A stretch of 22,123 nucleotides of DNA from Marinisporobacter balticus (GTDB taxonomy: Bacteria; Bacillota; Clostridia; Peptostreptococcales; Thermotaleaceae). The position numbers and the translations under genes were made by a program. Positions 15,213 through 22,123 of this stretch are shown one piece after another. Below the pieces are notes generated by a model. That model was not told the DNA's origin, did not search any database, and saw only the letters and a program-made list of their open reading frames with translations. The stretch covers positions 1 to 22,123 of the forward strand of contig NZ_SLWV01000040.1 in the NCBI RefSeq assembly GCF_004345705.1. Reading direction: 5' to 3'. Each line of letters opens with the position of its first letter. The stretch's first letter is position 1.

Positions 15213-15395
15213 TTATAAATTCACTAAAACTTCGTGGGCTTCTTCTGCTTCACCGCTCGGAACCAAAACTTCATATACACCGTCTTCTTCTTTTCCAATA
15301 CCTTTTAGTTTTACTAAAAAACTTTCTTGGATTAAAATTTCTTTAATTTTATTAGCATCTACTTTATTATGTGCCATATATACCACTGTCCACAT
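15213..15395 (-). CDS. Small DUF2007-like protein (60 aa)
   Basis: A 60-residue cytoplasmic protein. VVYMAHNKVDANKIKEILIQESFLVKL, followed by YEVLVPSGEAEEAHEVLVNL, has the beta-alpha-beta-beta-alpha pattern and the VLVP-x-EAEEA-x-E-x-L ending of the DUF2007 'putative signal transducing' family, whose function is unknown. The ATG at 15393-15395 was chosen because GGGGAGG lies 8 nt upstream; an ATG 16 codons earlier has no site and its extra residues are not family-like. It sits between dnaE and pfkA with its own extended -10 promoter and its own terminator. Confidence 0.72.
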   Translation of the reverse strand: MWTVVYMAHNKVDANKIKEILIQESFLVKLKGIGKEEDGVYEVLVPSGEAEEAHEVLVNL

Positions 15396-15451
15396 GAATA
15401 GATCCTCCCCTTGAATTTGAGAAAACTGTTTTTCATCTATCATATTCTTGT

Positions 15452-15460
15452 ATTATACCA
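15452..15460 (-). promoter_or_regulatory. Extended -10 promoter of the DUF2007-like gene
   Basis: On the minus strand TGG-TATAAT (15460-15452), an extended -10 of the TGn type. No good -35 box is visible, which such promoters tolerate. It is 57 nt before the ATG. Confidence 0.5.
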
Positions 15461-15521
15461 TACACACTTTCCGAATTATACATTTTACATGTTAAAATTT
15501 AATGTGTTGTTAAAAAGTTCA

Positions 15522-18500
15522 TTAACCTATCTTTACACAATCTTCTCCTAATAACGCAACCAATTTTTTTATCAAATCCTCATTTAATGTTACCCACACA
15601 TCTTCACTAACTTTAAGCTTTTTATGTTCTACTTCTATATATAAATACACTGGAACATTTCCTTTATATATTTTTAATAATGGTTTTATCTTTTGAAAAA
15701 TTTTTCTGAAATCTTGCTCCTTACAAATCTTTATATACAGTTTTTGGTCTCTTATTTTCTGTGCATCTATACCATTGCTATTGCTACTTGTCTTCTTTAA
15801 GAGCGGTGCTATTTTATCTGCAATAATTTTAGGCTCTTCCTCTTCTCTCATACTGATTTTTCCTTCTATCATTACGATACCATCTTCCTGCAAAAGATGC
15901 ATATATTTATCAAATATCTTTGGAAAAACCAATACTTCAATACTCCCAAATAAGTCTTCTAATGTAATAAAAGCCATCATATTGTTATTCTTTGTTATTT
16001 TGTTTTTTCTATGCGCAACCATTCCTGCTATGCGAATATACGTACCATCTTTTATATTATTCTCTTCATTTTCCTCCATATCAGTCAGTTCTCCTGCATT
16101 GATGGTTGAAACTTTTCTTATTTCTTCTTCAAATTCTGAAAGTGGGTGTCCACTAATATAAATGCCTGCCACCTCTTTTTCCATCATCAAAAGATTTTTC
16201 TGTATAAACTCAGCAATGTCTGGTAATGTATCACTTTTTACCGCATCTGGCAATGCATTCTCAAAAGTTTCAAATAAGGATACTTGTCCTTCTAAATTCC
16301 TTCTGCGATCCTGCTGTATGCCATCCATCGTCTTTTCATAAATGGCAAGCAGTTGTGCTCGATTCGCACCCATTTCATCAAAAGCTCCTGCTTTTATAAA
16401 GCTTTCAACGGCTCGTTTATTCATCTCTTTCATTTCAATTTTATTACAAAAATCTATAAAGCTTGTAAACTTTCCTTTTTCATTCCTTGCTTTTACAATG
16501 GCATCAATTACACCCATCCCCACATTTTTTACTGCCAAAAGACCAAATCGAATTTTTCCATTTTCAACAGAAAATTTTCCTTCACTCTCGTTCACACTTG
16601 GTGGTAGAATCTCTATATTTTTCTTCTTGCAATCTTGTATATATTGTGCAACCTTAGAAGCATTCCCCATAATACTTGTAATGAGTGCTGCCATAAATTC
16701 TACTGGATAGTAATGTTTTAAATAGGCTGTTTCATAACCCAGTACTGCATAGGCTGCTGCATGAGATTTGTTGAAAGCATATTTCGCAAAATCAATCATC
16801 TCATCATAAATTTGATTTCCAATTGCTTCAGGAACACCATTTCTTATGCATCCTGTAATTTCTATTTCCCCATTTTCATCTTTTTTTCCATGGATAAAAT
16901 ATTTTCTCTCTTGCTCCATCACATCCATTTTTTTCTTACTCATTGCACGACGCACTAAATCACTTCGCCCGTAAGAATATCCTCCTAGTTCTCTTACCAC
17001 CTGCATAACCTGTTCTTGATAGATTAAACATCCATAGGTTACATTTAGGATCAATTCAAGCTTCGGATGTAAATATTCTATTGTCTCCGGATTATTTTTG
17101 TATTCAATATATTTTGGAATAGAATCCATAGGTCCTGGTCGATACAGAGAAATTCCCGCTACAATATCTTCAAAGCAATCCGGTTTTAACTCCTTCATAA
17201 ACTGCCTCATTCCAGCACTCTCAAGCTGAAATACTCCGAGTGTATCTGCACGACTAATCAAATCATATGCATTTTTATCATCATATTCCATATTTGAAAA
17301 GTCAATCTTTACCCCATAGTTTTTCTCAATACTCTCTAAGGCATATCTGATGACTGTTAAGTTTCTTAATCCTAAAAAATCCATCTTTAACAGTCCTAAT
17401 TCTTCTATCGTACCCATTGTAAATTGTGTGGTAACCCCCTCATTATGCACATATAGTGGCACATACGTATCAATGGCTTCTTTTGAAATTACCACACCTG
17501 CCGCATGAGTTGAAGCATGTCTCGGCATGCCTTCTACCGCTTTTGCTGCATCAATTAAATATTTTGCACGATCATCTGTATCATATTTTTCCTTAAAGGC
17601 TTTATCAATTTCAAGTGCCTTGTCGATGGTCATGCCTAATTGCATTGGAATTTGTTTGGCGATTACGTCGACTTCAGCATAAGACATGTTGATGGCTCGT
17701 CCCACATCTCTTATGGCTCCTCTCGCTGCCATTGTTCCAAAGGTAATAATTTGTGCGACTTTTTCTTTCCCATATTTTCTAACTACATAGTCAATGACTT
17801 CTTGTCTTCTTTCAATACAAAAATCAATATCAATATCTGGCATGGTCACTCTTTCAGGATTTAGGAATCTTTCAAAAATTAAGTTATACTTTATTGGATC
17901 AATATCTGTAATCCCAAGGGTATATGAAACAATGCTTCCCGCAGCTGAACCACGTCCTGGTCCTACCATAATGCCATTTTCTTTTGCATACTTTATAAAA
18001 TCCCATACAATCAAAAAATACTCTACATATCCCATGTTTTCTATGGTTTTTAGTTCATATTCTAATCTTTCTTCAAGCTCTTTTGTAGGTTTTCCATATC
18101 TTTTTAATAATCCTTCTGTGCACAGCTTTCGTAAATATTGTTTTGCATCATAACTTTTAGGTACATCATAATTTGGCAGATGAATCTGATTAAAATCAAA
18201 ATCTACCTGACACCGATCCGCAATTTTTACTGTATTATCTAAAGCTTCCGTTATATTTTGAAATAAGCTTTCCATCTCTTCTGCCGATTTTATATAGAAT
18301 TCCTTGGTTGGAAATTTTAGTCTGTTTTCATCCTCTAATGTCTTTCCTGTTTGAATACAAAGGAGTATATCATGGATCTTTGCATCATGCTTTCTTAAGT
18401 AGTGAATGTCATTGGTTGCAACTAAAGGAATGTTTGTATCCTTACTTAATCGAATTAATTCCTTATTCACCAATTTTTGTTCTTCTATGCCATGATCCTG

Positions 18501-19025
18501 TAACTCCAAATAAAAATTTTCTTTTCCAAATAGTGCTACTAAATTTTGTGCGTCTTTTTTTGCACCTTCATAATCATTTTGGAGGATTCTTTGCTGAATA
18601 TCTCCTGCTAAGCAAGCACTCAAAGCAATGATCCCTTCACTATATTTTTCTAAAATAGTATAATCAATACGTGGCTTATAATAAAAACCATCTACATATC
18701 CTAATGATACAATTTTCATTAAATTTTTATAACCCGTCTGATTTTTTGCCAAAAGCACTAAGTGTCCCATTCTTTTATCTTTTATTGGATCTTTATCGTT
18801 CATGCTTCTACTTGCTGTATACACTTCACAGCCTATAATAGGTTTGATGCCTTGTTTTTTTGCTTCTTTATAAAAATCAATGACACCAAACATGGATCCA
18901 TGATCTGTTATGGCAATAGCTTTCATGCCTAATTCTTTCGTTATTTTTACCATTTCTTTAATTCTAGCTGCCCCATCTAATAAACTATATTCCGTATGCA
19001 CGTGTAAATGGACAAAATCTCTCAT
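15522..19025 (-). CDS. dnaE: DNA polymerase III subunit alpha (DnaE)
   Basis: A 1167-residue replicative polymerase of the DnaE1 type. The PHP domain comes first (FVHLHVHTEYSLLDGA at 4-19; ITDHGSMFG). The polymerase core has GPGRGSAAGS (about 358), PDIDIDF (about 395; two catalytic Asp) and LKPDCFEDIVAGISLYRPGP (about 610; third Asp). Tandem HhH and an OB-fold domain follow (about 990-1060: YIRIAGMVAHRKNKITKNNNMMAFITLED). There is no 3'-5' exonuclease domain, which separates it from PolC. GAGGAGG lies 6-7 nt before the ATG. The start is 13 nt after the YtoI-like gene stop, so the two are in one operon. Confidence 0.97.
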   Translation of the reverse strand: MRDFVHLHVHTEYSLLDGAARIKEMVKITKELGMKAIAITDHGSMFGVIDFYKEAKKQGIKPIIGCEVYTASRSMNDKDPIKDKRMGHLVLLAKNQTGYKNLMKIVSLGYVDGFYYKPRIDYTILEKYSEGIIALSACLAGDIQQRILQNDYEGAKKDAQNLVALFGKENFYLELQDHGIEEQKLVNKELIRLSKDTNIPLVATNDIHYLRKHDAKIHDILLCIQTGKTLEDENRLKFPTKEFYIKSAEEMESLFQNITEALDNTVKIADRCQVDFDFNQIHLPNYDVPKSYDAKQYLRKLCTEGLLKRYGKPTKELEERLEYELKTIENMGYVEYFLIVWDFIKYAKENGIMVGPGRGSAAGSIVSYTLGITDIDPIKYNLIFERFLNPERVTMPDIDIDFCIERRQEVIDYVVRKYGKEKVAQIITFGTMAARGAIRDVGRAINMSYAEVDVIAKQIPMQLGMTIDKALEIDKAFKEKYDTDDRAKYLIDAAKAVEGMPRHASTHAAGVVISKEAIDTYVPLYVHNEGVTTQFTMGTIEELGLLKMDFLGLRNLTVIRYALESIEKNYGVKIDFSNMEYDDKNAYDLISRADTLGVFQLESAGMRQFMKELKPDCFEDIVAGISLYRPGPMDSIPKYIEYKNNPETIEYLHPKLELILNVTYGCLIYQEQVMQVVRELGGYSYGRSDLVRRAMSKKKMDVMEQERKYFIHGKKDENGEIEITGCIRNGVPEAIGNQIYDEMIDFAKYAFNKSHAAAYAVLGYETAYLKHYYPVEFMAALITSIMGNASKVAQYIQDCKKKNIEILPPSVNESEGKFSVENGKIRFGLLAVKNVGMGVIDAIVKARNEKGKFTSFIDFCNKIEMKEMNKRAVESFIKAGAFDEMGANRAQLLAIYEKTMDGIQQDRRRNLEGQVSLFETFENALPDAVKSDTLPDIAEFIQKNLLMMEKEVAGIYISGHPLSEFEEEIRKVSTINAGELTDMEENEENNIKDGTYIRIAGMVAHRKNKITKNNNMMAFITLEDLFGSIEVLVFPKIFDKYMHLLQEDGIVMIEGKISMREEEEPKIIADKIAPLLKKTSSNSNGIDAQKIRDQKLYIKICKEQDFRKIFQKIKPLLKIYKGNVPVYLYIEVEHKKLKVSEDVWVTLNEDLIKKLVALLGEDCVKIG

Positions 19026-19038
19026 AGCTACCTCCTCT

Positions 19039-20337
19039 CTATTTCCGTAATAGTTTTACAGACATCATTGCTTTTGATACAATTTCTTCATTATGATAAG
19101 CTGTAATATCCACTTTATAGAATTTTCTCCCTACATTAATAACATCTGCATGGACTTCAATCTTGTTTTCTAGCTGTAATGGCTTTATAAAATAAATCAT
19201 GAAACTATCAATGACGCTATCTAAATTCTTTTGCTTTTTAATAGCAATACTTCCTGCACTAGACATAAGCATGACCAAAATACCAGCACTTGCAATCCCA
19301 CGTTCATTTAGCATCATAGGTGTTATGTCTCCAGTAAGTTTTACGCCATTTTTTGTTTCTTCTACACCACATTGGTTTGAAACCATATGTTCAAAGGTTT
19401 CTGCCATATGAGGTTGGTTTTTAATATATTTTAGTCCTTTTATCACATCTTGACGGGTAATCACACCCATTAATTTTTTATTTTCTATAACAGGAATCAT
19501 TTTCATGCCTTCCCAAATCATAATATGTGAAATGTATGCAACAGGCGTATCAAGCGATACGGTAATTGGATTTTTTGTCATAATATTTGTGATCAATTTA
19601 TCAAGTGCTTCTCCTGAAATATCTTTAGGAGATATAATCCCTATGACACACAAATTATGATCTACTACGGGGAATCTACTATGTCCTGTTATTTTCATCT
19701 GTTTTTTAACATCACAAACCGTGTCCCCTGCCTTTAGAAAATATAATTCTTTTGTCATAATATCTTCTGTAATCAATATTTCTTTTCTTATCAATCTTTC
19801 ATGAAGCGCCCGGTCGATCATTGTGGTAATGGTAAATGTATCATAGCAAGTCATAAGAATAGGGAGTTTCTTCTCATTTGCTCTTTTTTTAATTTCTTCA
19901 CTACAAGATAATCCCCCTGTAATAAGAATAGCACAATCGTTATCAAGTGCAAGCTTGTGTACATCGTGTCTATTCCCAACAATAAGTAAATCCCCTTTTG
20001 AAATATATTTTTTCACTTCATCAACAGACATAGCGCCAATTACAAACTTATTGACCACCTTATAAATCCCTTCATGACCTCCTAAGATTTGTCCCTCTAC
20101 AATATTTAATACTTCAGAAAAAGTCACCTTATCAATTCGTTTTTTCTCCACCTTCTCTATGCGTATCGTTCCTACTCTTGGGATTGTACTCACATACTCC
20201 TGTCTTTCTGCATCTTTTATAGCCTTATAAGCTGTTCCTTCACTTACATCTAGATCTTGTGCAATTTGCCTCACTGAAATCTTGCTTCCAATAGGTAAAT
20301 CTTTTATATAATCAATAATCTGTTCATTTTTCGTCAC
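19039..20337 (-). CDS. YtoI-like regulator: HTH, DRTGG, two CBS, hot-dog domains
   Basis: A 432-residue cytoplasmic multidomain protein. An N-terminal helix-turn-helix (15-60: SKISVRQIAQDLDVSEGTAYKAIKDAE) is followed by a DRTGG domain (about 70-185), a CBS pair (about 190-310: ITEDIMTKELYFLKAGDTV..., NIMTKNPITVSLDTPV..., GVITRQDVIKG), and a hot-dog (PaaI/acyl-CoA thioesterase-like) domain (about 325-432). This order is that of B. subtilis YtoI, of unknown role; CBS pairs usually bind adenine nucleotides, so energy or nucleotide sensing is likely. The start is GTG at 20335-20337, with GGAGG 7 nt upstream; the overlapping ATG is in another frame and meets a stop at once. It is co-transcribed with dnaE. 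Confidence 0.9.
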   Translation of the reverse strand: MTKNEQIIDYIKDLPIGSKISVRQIAQDLDVSEGTAYKAIKDAERQEYVSTIPRVGTIRIEKVEKKRIDKVTFSEVLNIVEGQILGGHEGIYKVVNKFVIGAMSVDEVKKYISKGDLLIVGNRHDVHKLALDNDCAILITGGLSCSEEIKKRANEKKLPILMTCYDTFTITTMIDRALHERLIRKEILITEDIMTKELYFLKAGDTVCDVKKQMKITGHSRFPVVDHNLCVIGIISPKDISGEALDKLITNIMTKNPITVSLDTPVAYISHIMIWEGMKMIPVIENKKLMGVITRQDVIKGLKYIKNQPHMAETFEHMVSNQCGVEETKNGVKLTGDITPMMLNERGIASAGILVMLMSSAGSIAIKKQKNLDSVIDSFMIYFIKPLQLENKIEVHADVINVGRKFYKVDITAYHNEEIVSKAMMSVKLLRK

Positions 20338-20374
20338 ATGCCTACCTCCTTCTGTAGAGATAAAAAATTCGCAT

Positions 20375-20388
20375 GCTGCTATCGCAGC
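20375..20388 (-). other. Short GC hairpin in the leader of the YtoI-like gene
   Basis: GCTGC, loop GATA, GCAGC on the minus strand, with a run of six T eight nt downstream and then the ribosome binding site. The stem is only 5 bp and the gap to the T run is long, so an attenuator role is a weak guess. Confidence 0.25.
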
Positions 20389-20441
20389 TACTCATATTAT
20401 TAACGAAATTTCAAAGAACTCCTTTGCAATTTCCATTACTT

Positions 20442-20471
20442 AAAAAAAGTATGAATCATGAATTCATACTT
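20442..20471 (-). terminator. Terminator of the HD-GYP gene
   Basis: On the minus strand AAGTATGAAT, loop TCATG, ATTCATACTT and then TTTTT. The 10-bp stem starts 14 nt past the HD-GYP stop. Confidence 0.8.
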
Positions 20472-20485
20472 ATTATATCAAAAAA

Positions 20486-21556
20486 CTATTCAATATTCTC
20501 TAATACTTCAATAATTGTAATTGATGGATTTGTATCAAGAGCAACTTCAACGATCTCCACGTATTTTTCTCCCTCTTTGTTCCTTAAGTATCTAACTTTT
20601 GGTCTATTTGGATAACTCTTATTCACCTCAGATACAATGCCCTGATCCCCTGTACTTAATGCTACGATGGTCCCTACAGGATAGCATGCTACATTTAGCG
20701 CAAAAATTTTTACGATTTCATAATCGAATTGATGTTTCCCCATAGATACTAAATATTCTATCGCTTCATGAGGAAAAATCCCCTTTTTATAGACCCGATC
20801 AGAGGTTAATGCATCATATACATCTGCTATTGCAAGAATTTTAGAAAATTCATGTAATGCTTGTCCTTTTTTCCCAAGTGGATATCCTAAACCATCATAT
20901 CTTTCATGATGGGTAAGTACTGCTACGGCACTCAAACTGCTAATACTCGGATTTCTTTTTATGATTTCATATCCTAGCCTCGGATGCGTTTTGATGATTT
21001 CATACTCCTCATCCGTAAGTTTTTCTGGCTTATTTAATATTTCTTCAGGAATTGCAATTTTACCAATATCATGTAAAATGGCACCAATGCCTAATTTCTC
21101 TAGTTTTTCTCTATCATACCCCATGGCAATACCCGTAATCAGACATAATACACAAACATTTACTGAATGTCCAAAAGTATAATCATCTACCGCTTTGATA
21201 TCTGAAAGATTTAGTATAATATCTTTTTTGCTCAATAAATCATCAACAATATTATTGACCGCACGAAATACATCTTTTGTATTGATTTTTCCACCCATAT
21301 AAACATTATTCATTGTTTCTCGAATCATGTTTTTTGCCTCTAATCTATTTTGTTCACATATCACATCTTCAATAATAATATCGGCTGTTTCTTTTGTATC
21401 TATATATAAGGAACTGATACCAAGCTTTATTAATTTATCAATATAATTCTCTTTTACTATTACGCCCGCATTTAGTAGAATTTGGCCGTCACTACCATAA
21501 ATAGCCTTTGCTAAAATCATTCCTGTCTTTAAAAAGTTGATATTTACTTTGAACAT
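20486..21556 (-). CDS. HD-GYP domain protein, probable c-di-GMP phosphodiesterase
   Basis: A 356-residue cytoplasmic protein. Residues 1-90 are an N-terminal region with the DUF3391-like pattern (GMILAKAIYGSDGQILLNAGVIV). The HD-GYP domain spans about 120-300, with His130, His162-Asp163 (HDIGK), His191, His216-His217 (HHERYDGLGYP) and Asp245 (ADVYDALTSDR) as metal ligands, and an intact GYP at 224-226. Such proteins cleave cyclic di-GMP (or cGAMP in some groups). A C-terminal beta-rich tail (about 305-356) recalls the 'PVGTIVALSTGDQGIV' extension seen in Clostridia members. The ATG at 21554-21556 has GGAGG 5 nt upstream; an ATG 21 codons earlier lacks one. It ends in a good terminator and is a single-gene unit. 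Confidence 0.9.
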   Translation of the reverse strand: MFKVNINFLKTGMILAKAIYGSDGQILLNAGVIVKENYIDKLIKLGISSLYIDTKETADIIIEDVICEQNRLEAKNMIRETMNNVYMGGKINTKDVFRAVNNIVDDLLSKKDIILNLSDIKAVDDYTFGHSVNVCVLCLITGIAMGYDREKLEKLGIGAILHDIGKIAIPEEILNKPEKLTDEEYEIIKTHPRLGYEIIKRNPSISSLSAVAVLTHHERYDGLGYPLGKKGQALHEFSKILAIADVYDALTSDRVYKKGIFPHEAIEYLVSMGKHQFDYEIVKIFALNVACYPVGTIVALSTGDQGIVSEVNKSYPNRPKVRYLRNKEGEKYVEIVEVALDTNPSITIIEVLENIE

Positions 21557-21706
21557 GGCATCCTCCAAAATTGAAATGGTAGAAAAAACTCTTATTTTCT
21601 CATTCATTCGCCATAGCAAAACAAAATCCTTTATTATTTTTTATAACCATTCCAAAAATGCTTCTATATTCCTACGATATATATTCTAAATATTTTTATT
21701 TATTTC

Positions 21707-21736
21707 AAAAAAACTATTCTGTATTAGAATAGTTTT
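21707..21736 (-). terminator. Terminator overlapping the Crh-like gene stop codon
   Basis: On the minus strand AAAACTATTCT, loop AATAC, AGAATAGTTTT, followed by TTT. The upstream arm runs into the TAA stop at 21735-21737. Confidence 0.8.
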
Positions 21737-22001
21737 AAGAATTTATTTCGGTTTCCTCAAGAAAGTCGACCAATGCTTCCATAGCTTCTTCTTCGTCAGG
21801 TCCAACCATACGAATCAAAATTTTCTCCCCTTTTGATAATCCTAAAGCCATAATACACATAATGCTTTTTGCATCCACCTTCTTTGTGTCTTTTTCAATA
21901 AAAATATCAGAAGTAAATTTATTTGATAATTGTACAAATAAAGCTGCTGCTCTTGCACGTAGTCCTTGTTCATTCATTACAATAATTTCCTTTTTAAGCA
22001 T
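21735..22001 (-). CDS. crh: Crh-like HPr-family protein lacking the catalytic His
   Basis: An 88-residue HPr fold. HPr carries phosphate on His15 for sugar PTS transport and on Ser46 for carbon catabolite control. Here the His15 motif GLHARPA has become GLRARAA (Arg15, and Pro18 to Ala), so PTS phosphotransfer is ruled out by known chemistry. Ser46 and its surroundings are kept (DAKSIMCIMALGLSKGE). That is the signature of B. subtilis Crh (Gln15, Ser46), which is phosphorylated by HPr kinase and acts with CcpA. GGGGG lies about 10 nt before the ATG. In Clostridia an HPr-like gene is often near whiA and dnaE; here dnaE is two genes downstream. The symbol is by analogy, not proven orthology. 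Confidence 0.8.
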   Translation of the reverse strand: MLKKEIIVMNEQGLRARAAALFVQLSNKFTSDIFIEKDTKKVDAKSIMCIMALGLSKGEKILIRMVGPDEEEAMEALVDFLEETEINS

Positions 22002-22060
22002 CTCTATCTTGCCCCCTTATTTTCTTTTGAGCTCTCACGGAAACTCTTTATCCCCTGTGA

Positions 22061-22123
22061 TTACTCTCTTTTATTAATCAAAATTTTTATTAATTCCCCC
22101 ATTTTTTTTGCATAAAATACTTG
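22061..22123 (-). CDS. 3' end of an unidentified gene at the window edge
   Basis: A minus-strand frame enters from the right edge and reads QVFYAKKMGELIKILINKRE before the TAA at 22061-22063. It lies 59 nt upstream of the Crh-like gene, so it could be the preceding operon member. Only 20 codons are visible, too few to identify; it does not look like the usual WhiA C-terminus. Confidence 0.35.
   Translation of the reverse strand, partial: QVFYAKKMGELIKILINKRE

Noticed and set aside
15396..15443. Longer start of the DUF2007-like protein
   Set aside because: GGGGAGG lies inside this extension and fits the ATG at 15395; the extended -10 box lies just upstream of the longer start.
21557..21619. 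Longer HD-GYP start 21 codons upstream
   Set aside because: There is no ribosome binding site before it, while GGAGG fits the ATG at 21556; the extra residues are not family-like.
1..22123. CRISPR array, tRNA, rRNA, toxin-antitoxin or phage defence cassette
   Set aside because: No regularly spaced repeats, cloverleaf-like sequences, or recognisable defence or toxin genes were seen on either strand.

Overview
The window reads as a chromosomal segment of a low-GC, endospore-forming member of the Clostridia (the Alkaliphilus/Crassaminicella kind of organism is an inference, not a match). The reasons are strong AGGAGG-type ribosome binding sites, AT-rich intergenic DNA, a GerMN-domain sporulation-type protein, a pyruvate kinase with the extra C-terminal PEP-utiliser domain, a YtoI-like DRTGG/CBS regulator, and an HPr paralogue of the Crh type.

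Left part (1-8300) is accessory. It opens with the broken end of an IS4-superfamily transposase, fused tail-to-tail with a 3'-truncated OsmC-family gene. Next comes a divergent pair: an L-2-haloacid dehalogenase-type HAD hydrolase and a LysR regulator, which share a textbook T-N11-A palindrome between them. Then comes an IS3-family element (about 2433-6515) whose orfB is split by a 2250-nt group II intron (3241-5490, minus strand). Both intron ends, domain V, domain VI and both EBS/IBS pairings can be read, and removing the intron restores orfB in frame. The intron maturase is frameshifted, and orfB also has a stop codon just before its open frame, so both elements look damaged. Beyond the IS lie a Cys-rich conserved protein of unknown function and an AraC/GyrI-like regulator.

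Right part (8400-22123) is conserved core, almost all on the minus strand. In transcription order it holds an incomplete gene at the right edge, a Crh-like HPr (Arg at position 15, Ser46 kept), an HD-GYP protein, a YtoI-like regulator, dnaE, a 60-residue DUF2007-like protein, pfkA, pyk, a YbgC-type thioesterase, fxsA and the 23S rRNA uracil methyltransferase rlmD. The only plus-strand core gene is a secreted GerMN-domain protein, which diverges from rlmD over a perfect 29-bp palindrome.

How the genes may work together: pfkA and pyk form a two-gene glycolytic operon. Fructose-1,6-bisphosphate, the product of PfkA, is the classical activator of HPr kinase, which phosphorylates Ser46 of HPr and Crh. 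The nearby Ser46-only HPr paralogue would therefore suit a regulatory role in carbon catabolite control (inference). Several genes end inside their own terminators (GerMN gene, pyk, crh-like). No tRNA, rRNA, CRISPR array or defence system was seen. The most unusual structure is the nested intron-in-IS.
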